A stretch of DNA of 64,000 bases from Microthyrium microscopicum (GCA_010405405.1 MU004232.1:329481-393480); one strand, 5' to 3'. Positions 52,984 through 64,000 are shown, counted from the first letter of the stretch. A program made the numbers and translations. The notes: a model not told the origin generated them from the letters alone.

Positions 52984-53953
52984 TCAAGCTTGCGGCTGGA
53001 GATATTGAGAAACAGCCTTCACTGCTTCCTCAAATTTACTTCTCTCGATCAGAATCAGGTGCCCTTGTGGAACTATTCCCAGATCGTTGAACGTTCGCTT
53101 CGAGTCCGGTCGGCCCTCATCCGGAACACTAGTATAATCAAAATTGCCGTATGCCATGGCATACTTGTGAAGAGTCTCATCTTCCGGGTGGAAGTAGAAA
53201 GTATTGTCTCCCACCGCCTTGGACTTCTTCATTTTCTTTGAGGATCGAGTCTCCTCAGCATCCAATTTTGATTCCACCTCTTTATAAGTCTTGGAAAGAA
53301 TCAGATAATGAGAGAATGTGTACGGCTCGTTGTCTTGATTTGCCCACTCAACTTCTTCCATGAGCATGTTGTACATTGGTGGTACGATTTCGGCCGGCAT
53401 GTTGATCAAGCGCTCTGTCAAAATCAACCCTACTTCATGTCGGCTCGATGAACCTGTTGAATCGAGCAGACCTGACATGTTTGGAACTTTTGATGCTTTG
53501 CTGGACAAATATTTGATTATTGTCTGTATGATAGGCTTATCCTGTTATTCTGTTAGATATATGTTAAATATCGAATTGTGATACAATACCCGATGCTGAT
53601 GTAGATTTAAAACCGTGAGGAACGCGAATGGGTCCGATTCATTTCCGTCACATTTGACCGTTGAACCTAGTGTGGGTTGTGATAGAATTAGATCTACTAG
53701 TGCGGATAGATCGAATAGTTGTGCGTCTAGATCAAAGAGCTGTCGGCACAAGCTCTTCAGGCCGTGAAAGTCGACATCTGGCTGCGGATCAAAGAACTCG
53801 AAGTCAACGTCTAGCATGTCCATATCCTTAATCCAGTCAATATATTGTTGATGCATGGCTTGAATAACTTACATCGTCACTGCTCTCATCTTCCTCTCCT
53901 CTTCCCTTGCTCGTAGCCACCTCACCAAGCTCTTCGGGTTTGCGTTTGACCAT
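52984..53953 (-). CDS. BCP1: Bcp1/BCCIP family protein
   Basis: Exons 53873-53953, 53590-53826 and 52984-53541 (introns 46 and 48 bp) give 291 residues, near yeast Bcp1 (283). Bcp1 is a nuclear chaperone for the ribosomal protein Rpl23 and is needed for export of Mss4. Evidence: [92 protein letters not shown] and [14 protein letters not shown]. The N-terminus is a short Lys/Glu-rich segment. The splice borders fit the family exactly. Confidence 0.93.
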
Positions 53954-54498
53954 GTCTATTACGAATTTTGACTCTTAATGGGGTTTAGTCTAAGATCGCT
54001 GAAGAGAAAGTCAAGATTCAAAATTTCGGCGCACGAAGTTTGGTTGAAGTTAGAAGATTTGAGAATCTTATCTTGGTTAGCATCGACCCATCTTATCTTA
54101 TCAAGATCCCAAGATCGAGATCTTCAGCCTTGTTCTGCACTTTTACTGCGATTTCCAGTCGACAGGACAGAGCTACAAATTGTTAAGAAAAATAAAATGT
54201 TCAGAATATACTGTCCCCATGAACGATATGCTATATCGATAAGGACATTTGATCAATTGCAATGATATCGGCCATACTTTGAAAGATCTAGAACTCACAG
54301 CCCCACTAAATTCCCCCACTGTAAAATCGCGTCACGAAAGCGCGTGTAGATGCCGAAAGAAATTCTTGCTCTATCAATCCTGACTCATTTTTCCTCCCTA
54401 CTAATCTACATATAACAAAGTATTTCTGCTCTCTCCTCTCTCTTTGCTGTGGGTAGCCACCCCCAATCCAACTTTCTTACAAGCCCGAACACTTCAGA
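53954..54498. other. Divergent promoter region of BCP1 and GMP synthase
   Basis: Plus frames at 53978-54265 show no domain. A pyrimidine-rich tract (CTGCTCTCTCCTCTCTCTTTGC) at about 54427-54448 lies 50-70 nt before the GMP synthase ATG, typical of strongly expressed fungal genes. Confidence 0.5.
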
Positions 54499-56258
54499 AT
54501 GGCGCTCGCTGAAGAGCCACACAAAACGTTCGACACGATCCTCGTGTTGGACTTTGGCTCCCAATACTCCCACCTAATCACGCGCCGCCTCCGCGAACTC
54601 AATGTCTATTCAGAAATGCTACCATGCACCCAAAAGCTCGCCGATCTAAGCTGGTCTCCCAAAGGCATCATCCTGTCCGGTGGCCCCTATTCTGTGTACG
54701 AAGAAGGCGCGCCACACGTTGATCCAGCCGTGTTTGACGCCGGAGTGCCAATTCTGGGAATTTGCTATGGTTTGCAAGAGATGGCATATCACTTTGACAA
54801 CACCAATGTTTTAGCGGGTGAGAAGCGCGAGTATGGCCCAGCTACTGTAAATGTGGAGAGACTGGCCGATAAGAAAGACCATGTGAATGATCTGTTTCGT
54901 GGCCTGGATGATGCGTTAAATGTATGGATGTCGCATGGTGATAAGCTTTCGCATTCGCCGGCGTCGTTTGTAACTATTGCGAAAACTCCGAATGCGCCTT
55001 TTGCGGGCATTGCGCATGAGGAGAAGCCTTATTTTGGAATTCAGTTTCATCCAGAGGTACGTTCAATCCACATCATACCCATAACATTACAATTGCAATC
55101 GTATACTCCTTGATCACTACATTGAAAGATGCTAAAATGTTTTCAGGTCACTCACACGCCCAAAGGAAAGCAAGTTCTTGAAAACTTTGCAATCAGGATT
55201 TGCAAAGCACGTCAAGACTGGACAATGGGCAAATTCGTCGATCAAGAAATCGCTCGCATTCGAGCCCTCGTTGGCGACAAAGGCCAGGTCATTGGAGCTA
55301 TCAGTGGCGGAGTTGACTCTACAGTCGCCGCTAAACTCATGAAGGAAGCTATTGGTGATCGATTTCATGCAGTTCTAGTCGACAATGGCCTTCTCCGACT
55401 CAACGAAGCTGCGCAAGTAAAAAAGACACTCGGCGATCATCTTGGAATCAACCTCACTGTGATCGATGCGGGCGACCTATTCCTTAGCAGATTGGCAGGT
55501 GTCAAGGATGATCCCGAGAAGAAACGCAAGATCATTGGAAACACCTTCATTGACGTATTCTTGGAGAAAGCGAAGCAGATAGAGAAAGAGGCGCACAATA
55601 CTCCTCAAGCTGGTGAGATTGAATGGCTCCTGCAAGGCACGCTATATCCAGATGTCATTGAGAGCATATCATTCAAAGGACCAAGCGCGACCATCAAAAC
55701 ACATCACAATGTTGGTGGCCTCCCAGCTAAGATGGACCTGAAACTGATCGAGCCGCTCCGAGAACTGTTCAAAGACGAGGTCCGGGAACTTGGAACCAAG
55801 CTAGGTATTTCTGAAGAACTAGTGTGGAGACATCCGTTCCCCGGCCCAGGACTCGGCATCCGAATCCTCGGTGAGGTCACCAAGGAACAGGTGCAGATTC
55901 TACAGAAGGCAGATCAAATCTACATCGAGGAAATCAGAGCCGCTGGTCTATACCGAGAAATTGGTCAAGCTCTTGCCGCATTGGACCCTACCAAATCAGT
56001 TGGAGTGATGGGCGACAAGAGAATGTATGGACAGATTGTCTTCCTGCGAGCAGTTGAGACATCCGACTTCATGACGGCGGACTGGTACAATTTTGATTTC
56101 CAATTCCTCAAGAGAGTGAGCTCCAGAATTGTTAACGAAGTTGACGGTGTTTCCAGAGTCCTTTATGATAGTAAGTCCTTTCCTCATCCATATAGCATAC
56201 TCCTGTTAACAGATTCCCAGTCACGAGTAAACCACCAGGAACTATAGAGTTCGAATAG
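54499..56258 (+). CDS. GUA1: GMP synthase (glutamine-hydrolysing)
   Basis: Exons 54499-55056, 55147-56170 and 56221-56258 give 1620 nt, 539 residues, normal for fungi. The enzyme converts XMP to GMP with ATP and glutamine, the last step of guanine nucleotide synthesis. The class I amidotransferase part has [20 protein letters not shown], the nucleophile in [12 protein letters not shown] (Cys89), and [15 protein letters not shown] (His/Glu) across the first splice. The ATP-pyrophosphatase part has [14 protein letters not shown] (about 237-250), and the dimer domain has [20 protein letters not shown] and [15 protein letters not shown]. The last exon is 38 nt and restores the usual end [12 protein letters not shown]. 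Without the second splice the frame would run on with a wrong tail. Confidence 0.97.
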
Positions 56259-56903
56259 ACGACTCGTCACCATACCATTCATGATAGATACCCAATAAAT
56301 ATAGATTTCTTTTCAGTTTATTGTCTAGACATTACCAGAAAGCACCACTCTAGGCAGCCTTTTCCATGGGAAAGGCTGTTTTGCAAGAGACTTCGCGATA
56401 CTTGTGGTTCTTGCAGATATTGGTGAACTTCATGTAAGACTTCGTTCCCTATAAAGATCGTTGACGTCTTACATATAATCCTAGTTCGGACAGCTCCTTC
56501 CCCGCGATCCTTCTGAAGCTACTGGAACTATTCTTTCAGGCCTAAATTACGATATATAGCAGGGCAAGTCACCACGGCCCAAAGGACGGTGCTAGGGCAG
56601 CCCACTCGTCTGGTTGGGGCTGTCTGTACCTATTGACTCCCCCTACTATTTATGACTACTTGTCTGACGTCTGCCTTTAAAGCAATATATCTGCCTTCAA
56701 CTTCGTACGGCAGACATCCAATGACGCCAAGTCGTTCCATGCCTCCTCCCAGGCCTCCGACGCTTGCCACCGTCGAGAAAGAATAGACCTACCCCAGGTC
56801 CGCTGAACTGTTGCAGGAATATAACGTCTTCCACCAACTCCAATTACGGAGCAGATCTTTTCACAGTAGAATAACTCGAATGCAATGACTCGGAAGACTC
56901 AGA
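56259..56903. other. Intergenic, with a hairpin after GMP synthase
   Basis: AGCCTTTTCC at 56356-56365 faces GGGAAAGGCT at 56368-56377, a 10 bp stem with one mismatch and a 2 nt centre, about 100 nt after the stop. It could be a 3' UTR hairpin. No gene was seen in the rest. Confidence 0.5.
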
Positions 56904-58515
56904 ATGCTGTCTCTGGCAATTCTTGTCCTGTTCCTGGAAGCTTGCCTCGCGATCGCGCTTACAGTCACACCTAGGGTTATCCTAGAGTCCGGTCAGTGGG
57001 AGGGTATCGCAACTACAGTTCCTGGATCACCAAACACAGTTCATAAATTTCTTGGAATCCGATATGGCGCTGCGCCAGTGCGTTTCGATGTTGCGAAACC
57101 GGCGCCACCGTCCAAAGAATTGAAGAGGGCGGTTGAGAATCCGCCGGCGTGCATTGAGGCTAGAAATAGTACGGAAAAGCAGAGCGAGGATTGTTTGTTC
57201 TTGAACATATACACGCCGATTCCAGATGGGAGGAATGATAGAGCTGTAATGATCTTTCTGTTTGGTGGTGGGTTTCAGTATGGCTCAGCGTCGCATTCCA
57301 TGTACGATGGCAGTTCTTTTGCAGCGAACCAAGATGTCATTATTGTAGTGCCAAATTATCGCACTAATGGTATGATGGTATTGTCTATCATATGAACTGC
57401 GATATACTGACATGCTGCCAGTGTTTGGCTTCCCCGGTGAAGCGCCAGGTCATCCTATAGACCATCGCAACCTCGGACTCCTGGACCAACATCTAGCTTT
57501 TGACTGGGTCCGAAAGAACATCGCCCAATTCGGCGGCGACCCCAAGAAAGTAACTCTCTTTGGACAGTCCGCCGGCGCGAGGGCGGCCGACTTCCACACG
57601 CTCACAATGGCCAACCACACACCCTTCCGCGCCGTCATCATGGAGTCTGGCAGCGCAGAACTCACTCCCCTGGCTGACTTCCGCCGCGCATACCGCAACA
57701 CCAGCACCGACGAGCCCTTCATGCGGCTCTGTCGCGAAGTCGGCTGCCCAACTCCACATGCCAGCATCGCATGTATGCGGCAAATTCCCGCCACCAAGCT
57801 AAAAGAAGGCATAATGAAACTGGGTCTCTACTTCGGCTCCACCTTCGACAACAACACCGCCACCGTGATCGACCCAGCTGAGCGCCGACAAAACAGAAGA
57901 GCAGCAAACATCAGTCTGCTGATGGGCACAAATGCCAACGAGCAAAAAGTCTTTGTCAAGCGCGAAGAGAAGATGACCCTTGAAGAATATGCGGGCAATG
58001 TATTTGGCAACCGACCAACTCGTGACAGAGTTAGGGAATTATACAAAGTTGATCCAGCGGGCAGCACAAACTTTACGACAGACGTTGATGCGATTGCGGC
58101 GCTGGAAACTGACTACGCATACACATGCCTCACATCACGGGAAGCAAACATCAGCGCGACGGCGGGATATCCCACGTGGCGGTATTTTTTCAATTTCAGT
58201 TCACCGAACATTGAGAGTTTTCCGGGAAGTGGCGCGTATCATGGGGCTGAGATTCGGTTTGTGTTTGGAAATTTGATTGCTCGCAATGGGGGGAGTGTGA
58301 CTGAGACGGAGAGGAATTTGAGTGCGAGAATGCAGAAACTCTGGGCCGACTTTGCGAAAGATCCTACGAAGGGACCTGGGTGGCCGCAGGTTACGGGGGA
58401 GAAGGATCAGAACGTGGGATATTTTGGTATGGATGGGAAATTGACAGCTGTTAAGAGTGACAGTATTGATAGGAATTGCAGGCTGTTCCAGAAGATGTAT
58501 TCTGGGAGAGCGTAG
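56904..58515 (+). CDS. Secreted type-B carboxylesterase
   Basis: Exons 56904-57369 and 57422-58515 (intron 52 bp) give 519 residues. A signal peptide covers about 1-18 (LSLAILVLFLEACLAIA). Esterase hallmarks: FLGIRYGAAPVRF, SEDCLFLNIYTP, the oxyanion loop FLFGGGFQYGS, LLDQHLAFDWVRKNIAQFGG, and the nucleophile elbow TLFGQSAGA (Ser about 205), where Gln replaces the more common Glu of GESAG. Later, LMGTNANEQKVF supplies the region of the acid residue and YHGAEIRFVFGN the catalytic His. The family hydrolyses carboxylic esters; the substrate is unknown. Its length is typical. Confidence 0.92.
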
Positions 58516-58905
58516 CATATCATCCTGTGGCTTCAGAGCATCTTGGGAGGCATGTGTCGAGAAGGTTCTCATACACATTTGCCATGGTCAGGCTTTCAGA
58601 GTTGTTAATGTCAACTCATCTGATGGTCAATATTCAAGTATCCGCGTTACACAAACCGAATTGCCTCACCGCTCAAAGTAAGTAAACAAGCCTATCCCAT
58701 AACAGTTGAGAGTATCTGACCATCTCACCTGTAGTTGAAATTGTCAACATCAATCATTTGGCAGTCACAGTTGTCGAGTGCTCCTTCCCTTGTGGCTTTT
58801 TCACACAACGTCCTCCATATAAAGACCCAACTCCCTCCAACTCTCTTCCATCAACCAGAACGAATCTTGTCCAATATTTTCTGTCCGAACTTCACAAATA
58901 CCAAG
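58516..58905. other. Promoter region of the Arb1-like gene
   Basis: TATAAAG at about 58818 lies some 85 nt before the ATG at 58906. The frame is open upstream without an ATG, so it is leader sequence. Confidence 0.5.
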
Positions 58906-60873
58906 ATGTCTCCCAAACAAACTGAAAACGGGGATGCCCAACTGCCAGGTGTCTATTTCCATCCAGCAACAGCTCCTGACGCTGAAATGACCGTAAAACC
59001 CCACGAGAAAGCCGACGAAATTCTCAAACAAGTCGAATTCTACTTCTCCAACGAAAACCTTGAACACGATGAGCATCTCAAGATCCTCTGCGGTGGCAGC
59101 GAAAACCGACCTGTGTCCCTCAATGAAATTCTCGGCTGGAAGAAAATGCGCCAATACCGACCAAAAGTCGAAGCCATCGAAGCGCTCAAACAAAGCAAAA
59201 ATCTCGTCGTTAACGATGACGACTGCAAACGTCCCACAATCAAGCGAAAAGATGCCTGGAAGCCACCGAAGGTGGCCAAACGTCTTGATGACGATAAGCA
59301 GGAAATCGCGACTTTCGGCAAACACAAACAGATGCATGAGAAAAAGAAAGAGAATGCCGCTCCAATTGACCCAGCCAACCAGCCGCTACCAGAGGGATAT
59401 GAAATGAACAGGGGTGTGATCAAAAGTACGGCTGGCAGAACCGCGCCCAAGGCTTCTGGCTTTGAGGCAGGTCACGACGAGGAAAAGGACGCCAAGGAGA
59501 ATGAAGAGTACGAGCGCACAGCCTACCACAAAGACCAGCCTCTGTTTGATAGACTGCAGGTGGCAATCTATCGCTACAACAAAAAACGGAAGTGGTCTGG
59601 TCGCATGTTTGAGCTCTACTGCCAGTTCTTGACATTTGGTGGCGTATATCAGAACTTGGGCAATGATCAGGGTGGTGTCAGCGCTCAGTACCAGAAAGAA
59701 ATGCTGAAGACCTTTAAAGACCAGAAGAATGCTGCTGATATATGGGCAGCAGAAGCTGACCAGCTCAGCCGCTTCTCGTTGGCAGATCGAGCTCATGACA
59801 AGGAAGCTTATCAAGTCGACTTCCTCGGTGTCTTGAAGAGTTTTATCGGCGCCAAACTCATGCGCGCAACCGAGCTGGAGACACAATTGGCGTTCTGCAA
59901 GATCTTGGTGAACTGGTACAACTACTTCCTAGTACACAAGGTTTGCGAAGAGTTCAAGAGCGAGCTCGAAGAGGCCAAAGAACTGGTAGAGGAGCAAGCT
60001 CCAAAGGAACTCAGAATTGCTGACGAACTCTACGCTTTGCTTCGTAAAAGCTACTTCAACAAAGCTTGCAAATTACTCGTTATCGATGTCAAGAACAGCA
60101 ACTATGGCTCTAAAGCCTGGAACAATTCCCTTGAAAAGAACATGGATCGTGCCAGACAAGTGGTGAGCCATGCCATGATATGCTTGGGAGACAGCAAACT
60201 GAAAGCGCTGGCCTCTGGATCTCATAACATCGAAGATGCTTTCGAGCCAATCCAGACAGTTCGTGGCAGCTTTAAAATTGTCGAGATCATCAAACCTACC
60301 CAGAAAACCAAAGATCACTACACAAAGAACAAGGGTGAATACTATGGAGATCCAGTTGGCCTGCTGCGATGCGAGGTCTTCGAGGACTGCAACGAAATGT
60401 ACGATTTGGCTGATGGTATGCACGTCGCGTCTTTCCCAAAGAAGTTCACACTATGGGCCGAGGAAGCTGTGCTCAACAAAGCCCTCGTGAACATGACAGT
60501 CACCGCCGATCTCATGGAACTTAGCTGCGCCAGCGTAGCGAAGATTTGGGCTATTGTCGATATCCATCACGTCTATCCCACCTTCTATGAGCCCACTTAC
60601 AATGAGTTGATTCCTGAGAAACCAAAGGGTGTCAGATTGAGGGGCGGCATTTTCAACGAAAAGGAGTATCAGAAGCGTCTCGATGAAGCAAAGAAGGAGA
60701 AGTGGGTTCCTCGTGCTTCCAGAACTGGCTACACTGCCAAAGCAAGCTCTCAGAATGGTACTGGTCAAGTTGCGAGAAAAATACTCGGCGAGCCTGGTGA
60801 AGAGGAGAAGAAGGAATCCAATGCAAGTCTAAAGGCACTTGCTAAAGGGCAAGTGCCTAAGGATGATGACTGA
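58906..60873 (+). CDS. La-motif protein with Arb1-like (Argonaute siRNA chaperone) domain
   Basis: A single exon from the ATG at 58906 gives 655 residues. Residues about 33-105 match a La-type RNA-binding winged helix: ILKQVEFYFSNENLEHDEHL and SLNEILGWKKMRQY, ending in a short beta-hairpin. From about 200 the text YHKDQPLFDRLQVAIYRYNK, RMFELYCQFLTFGGVYQNLG, VNWYNYFLVHKVCEEFKSEL and SYFNKACKLLV follows the Arb1 pattern (DRxQ-A-x-Y-x-x-R-R-K, Y-L-x-x-G-G-V, F-L-x-Y-x-L-x-H-x-V-C-x-E-[YF]-K). In fission yeast Arb1 belongs to the ARC complex that keeps duplex siRNA on Argonaute for heterochromatin formation. A linker rich in Lys and Glu joins both domains. I am surer of the La motif than of the Arb1 part. 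No intron is needed. Confidence 0.75.
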   Translation: MSPKQTENGDAQLPGVYFHPATAPDAEMTVKPHEKADEILKQVEFYFSNENLEHDEHLKILCGGSENRPVSLNEILGWKKMRQYRPKVEAIEALKQSKNLVVNDDDCKRPTIKRKDAWKPPKVAKRLDDDKQEIATFGKHKQMHEKKKENAAPIDPANQPLPEGYEMNRGVIKSTAGRTAPKASGFEAGHDEEKDAKENEEYERTAYHKDQPLFDRLQVAIYRYNKKRKWSGRMFELYCQFLTFGGVYQNLGNDQGGVSAQYQKEMLKTFKDQKNAADIWAAEADQLSRFSLADRAHDKEAYQVDFLGVLKSFIGAKLMRATELETQLAFCKILVNWYNYFLVHKVCEEFKSELEEAKELVEEQAPKELRIADELYALLRKSYFNKACKLLVIDVKNSNYGSKAWNNSLEKNMDRARQVVSHAMICLGDSKLKALASGSHNIEDAFEPIQTVRGSFKIVEIIKPTQKTKDHYTKNKGEYYGDPVGLLRCEVFEDCNEMYDLADGMHVASFPKKFTLWAEEAVLNKALVNMTVTADLMELSCASVAKIWAIVDIHHVYPTFYEPTYNELIPEKPKGVRLRGGIFNEKEYQKRLDEAKKEKWVPRASRTGYTAKASSQNGTGQVARKILGEPGEEEKKESNASLKALAKGQVPKDDD

Positions 60874-61094
60874 TACTCGCGAAGTAACATCAATCGTTCT
60901 TGTGCTTAAAGCGGCGGTGTAGATTCATGTCATAGTTTGATGGTCACGACTCAAAAGGGCTTGAAGGTGTCTGGAACCATGTAGATAACTCAAATCGAAT
61001 TTGTGATTTTGCAATCCACTGCCTCAATCTCCAAAGTTGAAAGGCTCCTCTTTTCTAAAATAACATGACAACCTCCCATCAACCATGGACTTAT

Positions 61095-62293
61095 CTACGG
61101 TTCCAATAAAAGCTTCCCAGTAGTCTTCCGGCTCTCAATATCATCATGAGCCGTCGCAACATCCTTCAACTTATAAATCTTATGAATCTGTGGCTTAATC
61201 CCTCCTTTGATCATGAAATCCCATACCGCCTTAACATTCGACTCCAACTCCTCCTTCGTAGCCAAATACGCATCCAGTCTCGGTCTCGCCAATAACACAT
61301 TCTTCTCGCCCAACCGCCTATGTTCTCGTTAGCCTATTTCCACATCCGAAAGCTCGAAGTACTCACGCAATACTAAACGGTGGCACCGCCCCACTCGCAT
61401 TCCCAAAACTCGCAAACGTTCCCTTGCGCTTCACGCACTTCAAGCTCTGATCAAACGTATCCTTGCCCACACTATCAAACACCGCCTCCACACCCTGTCC
61501 ACCCGTCTCCTCCAATACCTTGCCTACATATTCACCCTTGCTGTAGTCCACCACTACATCCGCGCCCAATGATTTCACCAGGTCTACTTTAGATGTACTG
61601 CACGTAGCGATAACCTTGGCGCCTTTCGACTTCGCCATCTGCACAATCCACTGTCCCACACCACCAGCTGCTGCCGTCACGAGAATCGTATCTCCGGATT
61701 TGACGTTATAAGTGTCGTTGATCAAAGTCCAGGCCGTCAGCGCCTGGAGGCATGCGGCACACGCATCGGAGGCCGAGATGTCCTGTGGCACCTTGGCGAG
61801 TTTGGCTGCATCAACGGCGATATAGGACGCGTAGCCGCCGGTGGTACCGAACGCGGCGATGCGGTCGCCGACGGATACATTCCATACATTAGCGTCGGAG
61901 AAGGAGGGGAGCTGGACGACGGTGCCGACGGCTTCGCGGCCGAGGATGGCGGGGAAGTTGGGGGTGGGGTAGAGACCGGAGCGGAAATAGCTATGGTACA
62001 TTAACAAGGGCTGGTGGAAGGGGAGGAGAGGGTACTTACGTATCGATGTAGTTGACGCCGATGATTTCAGCTTTGATGAGGAGTTGGCTGTCCGAAAGCT
62101 TGGGCAGGGAGAGATCGGTTTTGTATTCAAGGACATCGGAGCCCCCAGTTTTGGAGAACGTCACGCCGCACATGGTGGATGGGAGGGACGCCATGTTGCG
62201 GACGTATATAGGAAAGAGGCGCTTGGTGTATGGATGCGGCTTTGGAGTTGAAAATAAGGAGCGCAGAAGCGTTCTTGGAGCTTGACGAAGCAT
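61095..62293 (-). CDS. NADPH:quinone oxidoreductase-like dehydrogenase
   Basis: Exons 62040-62293, 61367-61990 and 61095-61317 (introns 49 and 49 bp) give 366 residues. It is a medium-chain reductase without zinc ligands: GVTFSKTGGSDVLEYK start, IIGVNYIDTYFRSGLYP (the quinone reductase signature region), ILGREAVGTVV, the Rossmann loop TAAAGGVGQWIVQMAKSKGA (about 190-209), DVVVDYSKGEYVG and a typical tail KATGKLLLEP-like (SRKTTGKLLLEP). Such enzymes reduce quinones or unsaturated ketones with NADPH (yeast Zta1 type). The first 33 residues are Arg-rich and non-acidic (MLRQAPRTLLRSLFSTPKPH), a likely mitochondrial signal; Met34 begins a complete cytosolic form. Confidence 0.92.
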
Positions 62294-62772
62294 TTATCGT
62301 TTGCCAGATGTATGTCTTTGCGCCGACCAGCCCTAGCTCTTATCTTGTAGCTGTGAAGCACTCTTGTATTAGTACTACTTAGCTATGTTGAGGTCGGAAT
62401 CTACAATTGAGTTATGGCAACTTTACCGAGAACTTGTAGTACGTGGGCGTTGTTACTGTTAGAAATCCAATTGGTTACGCTGCGATTGTAACAAGCAGAA
62501 TGCTCCAGATAGTTTCAAACCGCCAATTAAGAGTCGTCAAAACACAAAGACAGAATAATCGACTGGAGGAGAAGAGAGGGAGGGAGGTGTGATGCGAAGA
62601 GCCCCGCTTGATGTGTATTCTTGAATTCGCAATTCGGGAATAATAGCTATGCCTATATCCGGCAGCACAGTAAATATCAGCCCCTGTTGATCGTCAACAA
62701 ATCGCATTCTAATCTGCCCACACCAATATCCCAAATCCAGTCCGCATTGAAACCCCCGACTTGCTTCTGTTC
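62294..62772. other. Intergenic between two minus-strand genes
   Basis: Holds the quinone oxidoreductase promoter and the CLP1 3' flank. No gene was recognised. Confidence 0.5.
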
Positions 62773-64000
62773 CTAAGCAGCCAAATCAGGAACTCCCTCC
62801 GGCCACCCACCAAACACCAACGCCTTCATTGGCAACCGTCCACTAATCGGACTAATAATCTTCAACCTCGACTTGCTCTCATCCACCTCGGCCACATATA
62901 TATACCACAGCACACTCGAGGCCAGTATATTGTCTGTATTGTCTGTGGGATTCGCATGTGTGACTGCGAGCACGATATTTTGGAGCATAAGGGAGGGTGT
63001 TATGCGTTCTAGTTTGGCGGTTGATACTGGTGCTGGTTCGTAGTCGTCTTCGTCGTCGTCTTCGCTGTCATCCGATATCAGGTCTGTGGTGGATGGTTGT
63101 TGATCTTCGTTGATGCGAAATATAGTGATCTCATTGAATCCAACGAATTGTGTAAAGGGGCTTAGTGACATGCCGGGGTGGCCGAAGAAATATTGCCGTA
63201 TTTGGTTTTGGCGAAATTGCTTCATGTAGGCGTCTGTTCGGTCCACGCAGCCGCTGGACTTGTCGAGCTGGAGTACGTGGACTGGTTTCTCTTCAGGTAC
63301 ATTGTCTGGAAATTGTGCTTTTATATCGTTGTAAAGTGCTTCAGGCCCAATAGCAAGGACGATATCAACTAGTCAAATAGTTAGAACAATCATCGCTTTA
63401 AGGTATGGATAAAATATACCGGAGAAAACTGAAGCAACGCGCTTTATTAGTGCATGATCTCCAGCCAAAGACCCAGGAGTATCAATCAGACACCCCGAAG
63501 AACCAGCATCCCTATCCTCATCCAGCCTCGTCCCTACCGCCCAGCCTAACCGTCTAGTAAGCTGTTCATAGAGTCCAAGACTTCCACCGGCTTTCTGGCA
63601 CCCGTAGTGAAAAACCAGTGGCATCTTGACCGGCACCGCACTTGGGCCACTGATCGGACTACTACCCCAACCCTCTTCCATATCAACAACGGTAGCCATT
63701 GTTGTGGCTGTCAAGGCTCCTGGCATACTGAGCAGTCCCTGTGATGGATCTAAATTGACAACCACTGGCTGTCGGCCCATCTTTAGTGAGTATCCGGCAA
63801 GAATCTTGACCAAGCTTGTCTTGCCAGAGTTTTCGGGTCCCACAACCATGACGCGTGGTCCTTGGCCATGTCGTTGTTCCGCTGCAACGCGCAAATCTTC
63901 GAGTGCAAAGTGGATGTTTGCCGCTTGATTCATTGATGTGTCGCCTGTGCCATGCGCAGATTGTGGTGAGCCAGTGACTTCCAAAGCCGCTCCGTCCCAT
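62773..64000 (-). CDS. CLP1: mRNA cleavage and polyadenylation factor Clp1 (5' part outside the window)
   Basis: Two exons are visible (63420 to beyond 64000, and 62773-63368; intron 51 bp). Clp1 is a subunit of cleavage factor IA that binds Pcf11 in mRNA 3'-end formation; the family also includes polynucleotide kinases. Evidence: WDGAALEVTGSPQSAHGTGD (the usual LEVTG...SAY region), Walker A GPENSGKTSLVKIL, VVVNLDPSQGLLSMPGALTA, CLIDTPGSLAGDHALIKRV, and after the splice VDIVLAIGPEALYNDI, then DRTDAYMKQFRQNQIRQYFF. The C-terminal domain has GFNEITIFRINE and ends GRLPMKALVFGGWPEGVPDL. The N-terminal ~100 residues lie beyond the right edge. Confidence 0.94.

Noticed and set aside
1-64000. tRNA, rRNA or CRISPR features
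   Set aside because: I looked for B-box-like GGTTCGA words in a cloverleaf context, rRNA text and regular spaced repeats, and found none. A tRNAscan-type search was not possible here.

Overview
The window is nuclear DNA of a filamentous ascomycete (Pezizomycotina). The evidence is short GT-AG introns (about 46-90 bp, most with a CTRAC-like branch point) and family content: HET-domain genes, a SesB-NACHT-WD40 NLR, 2EXR genes, and fungal forms of Nuf2, Esf1, Bcp1 and Clp1. Many 2EXR and HET copies beside single-copy housekeeping genes would fit Leotiomycetes, but that placement is a guess. Exon-intron models below were built by hand. Each joined coding sequence was checked to be a multiple of three, except the oxygenase gene at 30.9-31.9 kb, which carries a frame break.

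Layout. 1-5.2 kb: accessory DNA with a degenerate tandem repeat (0.34-0.8 kb) and decayed coding tracts. 5.2-6.4 kb: a Yhm2-type mitochondrial carrier with three exons of 19-25 nt. 7.3-15.1 kb: a self/non-self recognition block on the minus strand, with a decayed unknown gene, a HET protein, and a 1602-residue NLR (SesB-like hydrolase, NACHT, beta-propeller). 16-25 kb: fructosamine-kinase-like gene, MFS transporter, membrane 2EXR gene, NUF2, and a PAF-acetylhydrolase-like hydrolase. 24.5-27 kb: gene-poor. 27-33.1 kb: secreted flavin amine oxidase, thioredoxin with two possible starts, a PhyH-type oxygenase with a frame break, and a DUF6924-like gene. 33.3-39 kb: a second accessory block with two 2EXR genes and a large HET gene. 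39-43.6 kb: ESF1 and a C2H2-BTB gene. 44-52.5 kb: three large unrecognised genes. 53-64 kb: housekeeping genes BCP1, GMP synthase, a secreted esterase, a La-motif/Arb1-like gene, a quinone oxidoreductase and CLP1 (cut by the window edge).

How it fits together. Two HET-rich accessory blocks and the orphan block sit between conserved genes for ribosome biogenesis (ESF1, BCP1), kinetochore (NUF2), mRNA 3'-end formation (CLP1), purine synthesis (GMP synthase) and possibly RNAi heterochromatin (Arb1-like). The strongest candidates for something new are the HET/NLR block, the La+Arb1 architecture, the three-orphan block with an in-frame TAG, and the bidirectional promoter with a palindrome at 32.3 kb. 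No tRNA, rRNA, CRISPR array or recognisable intact transposon was seen.
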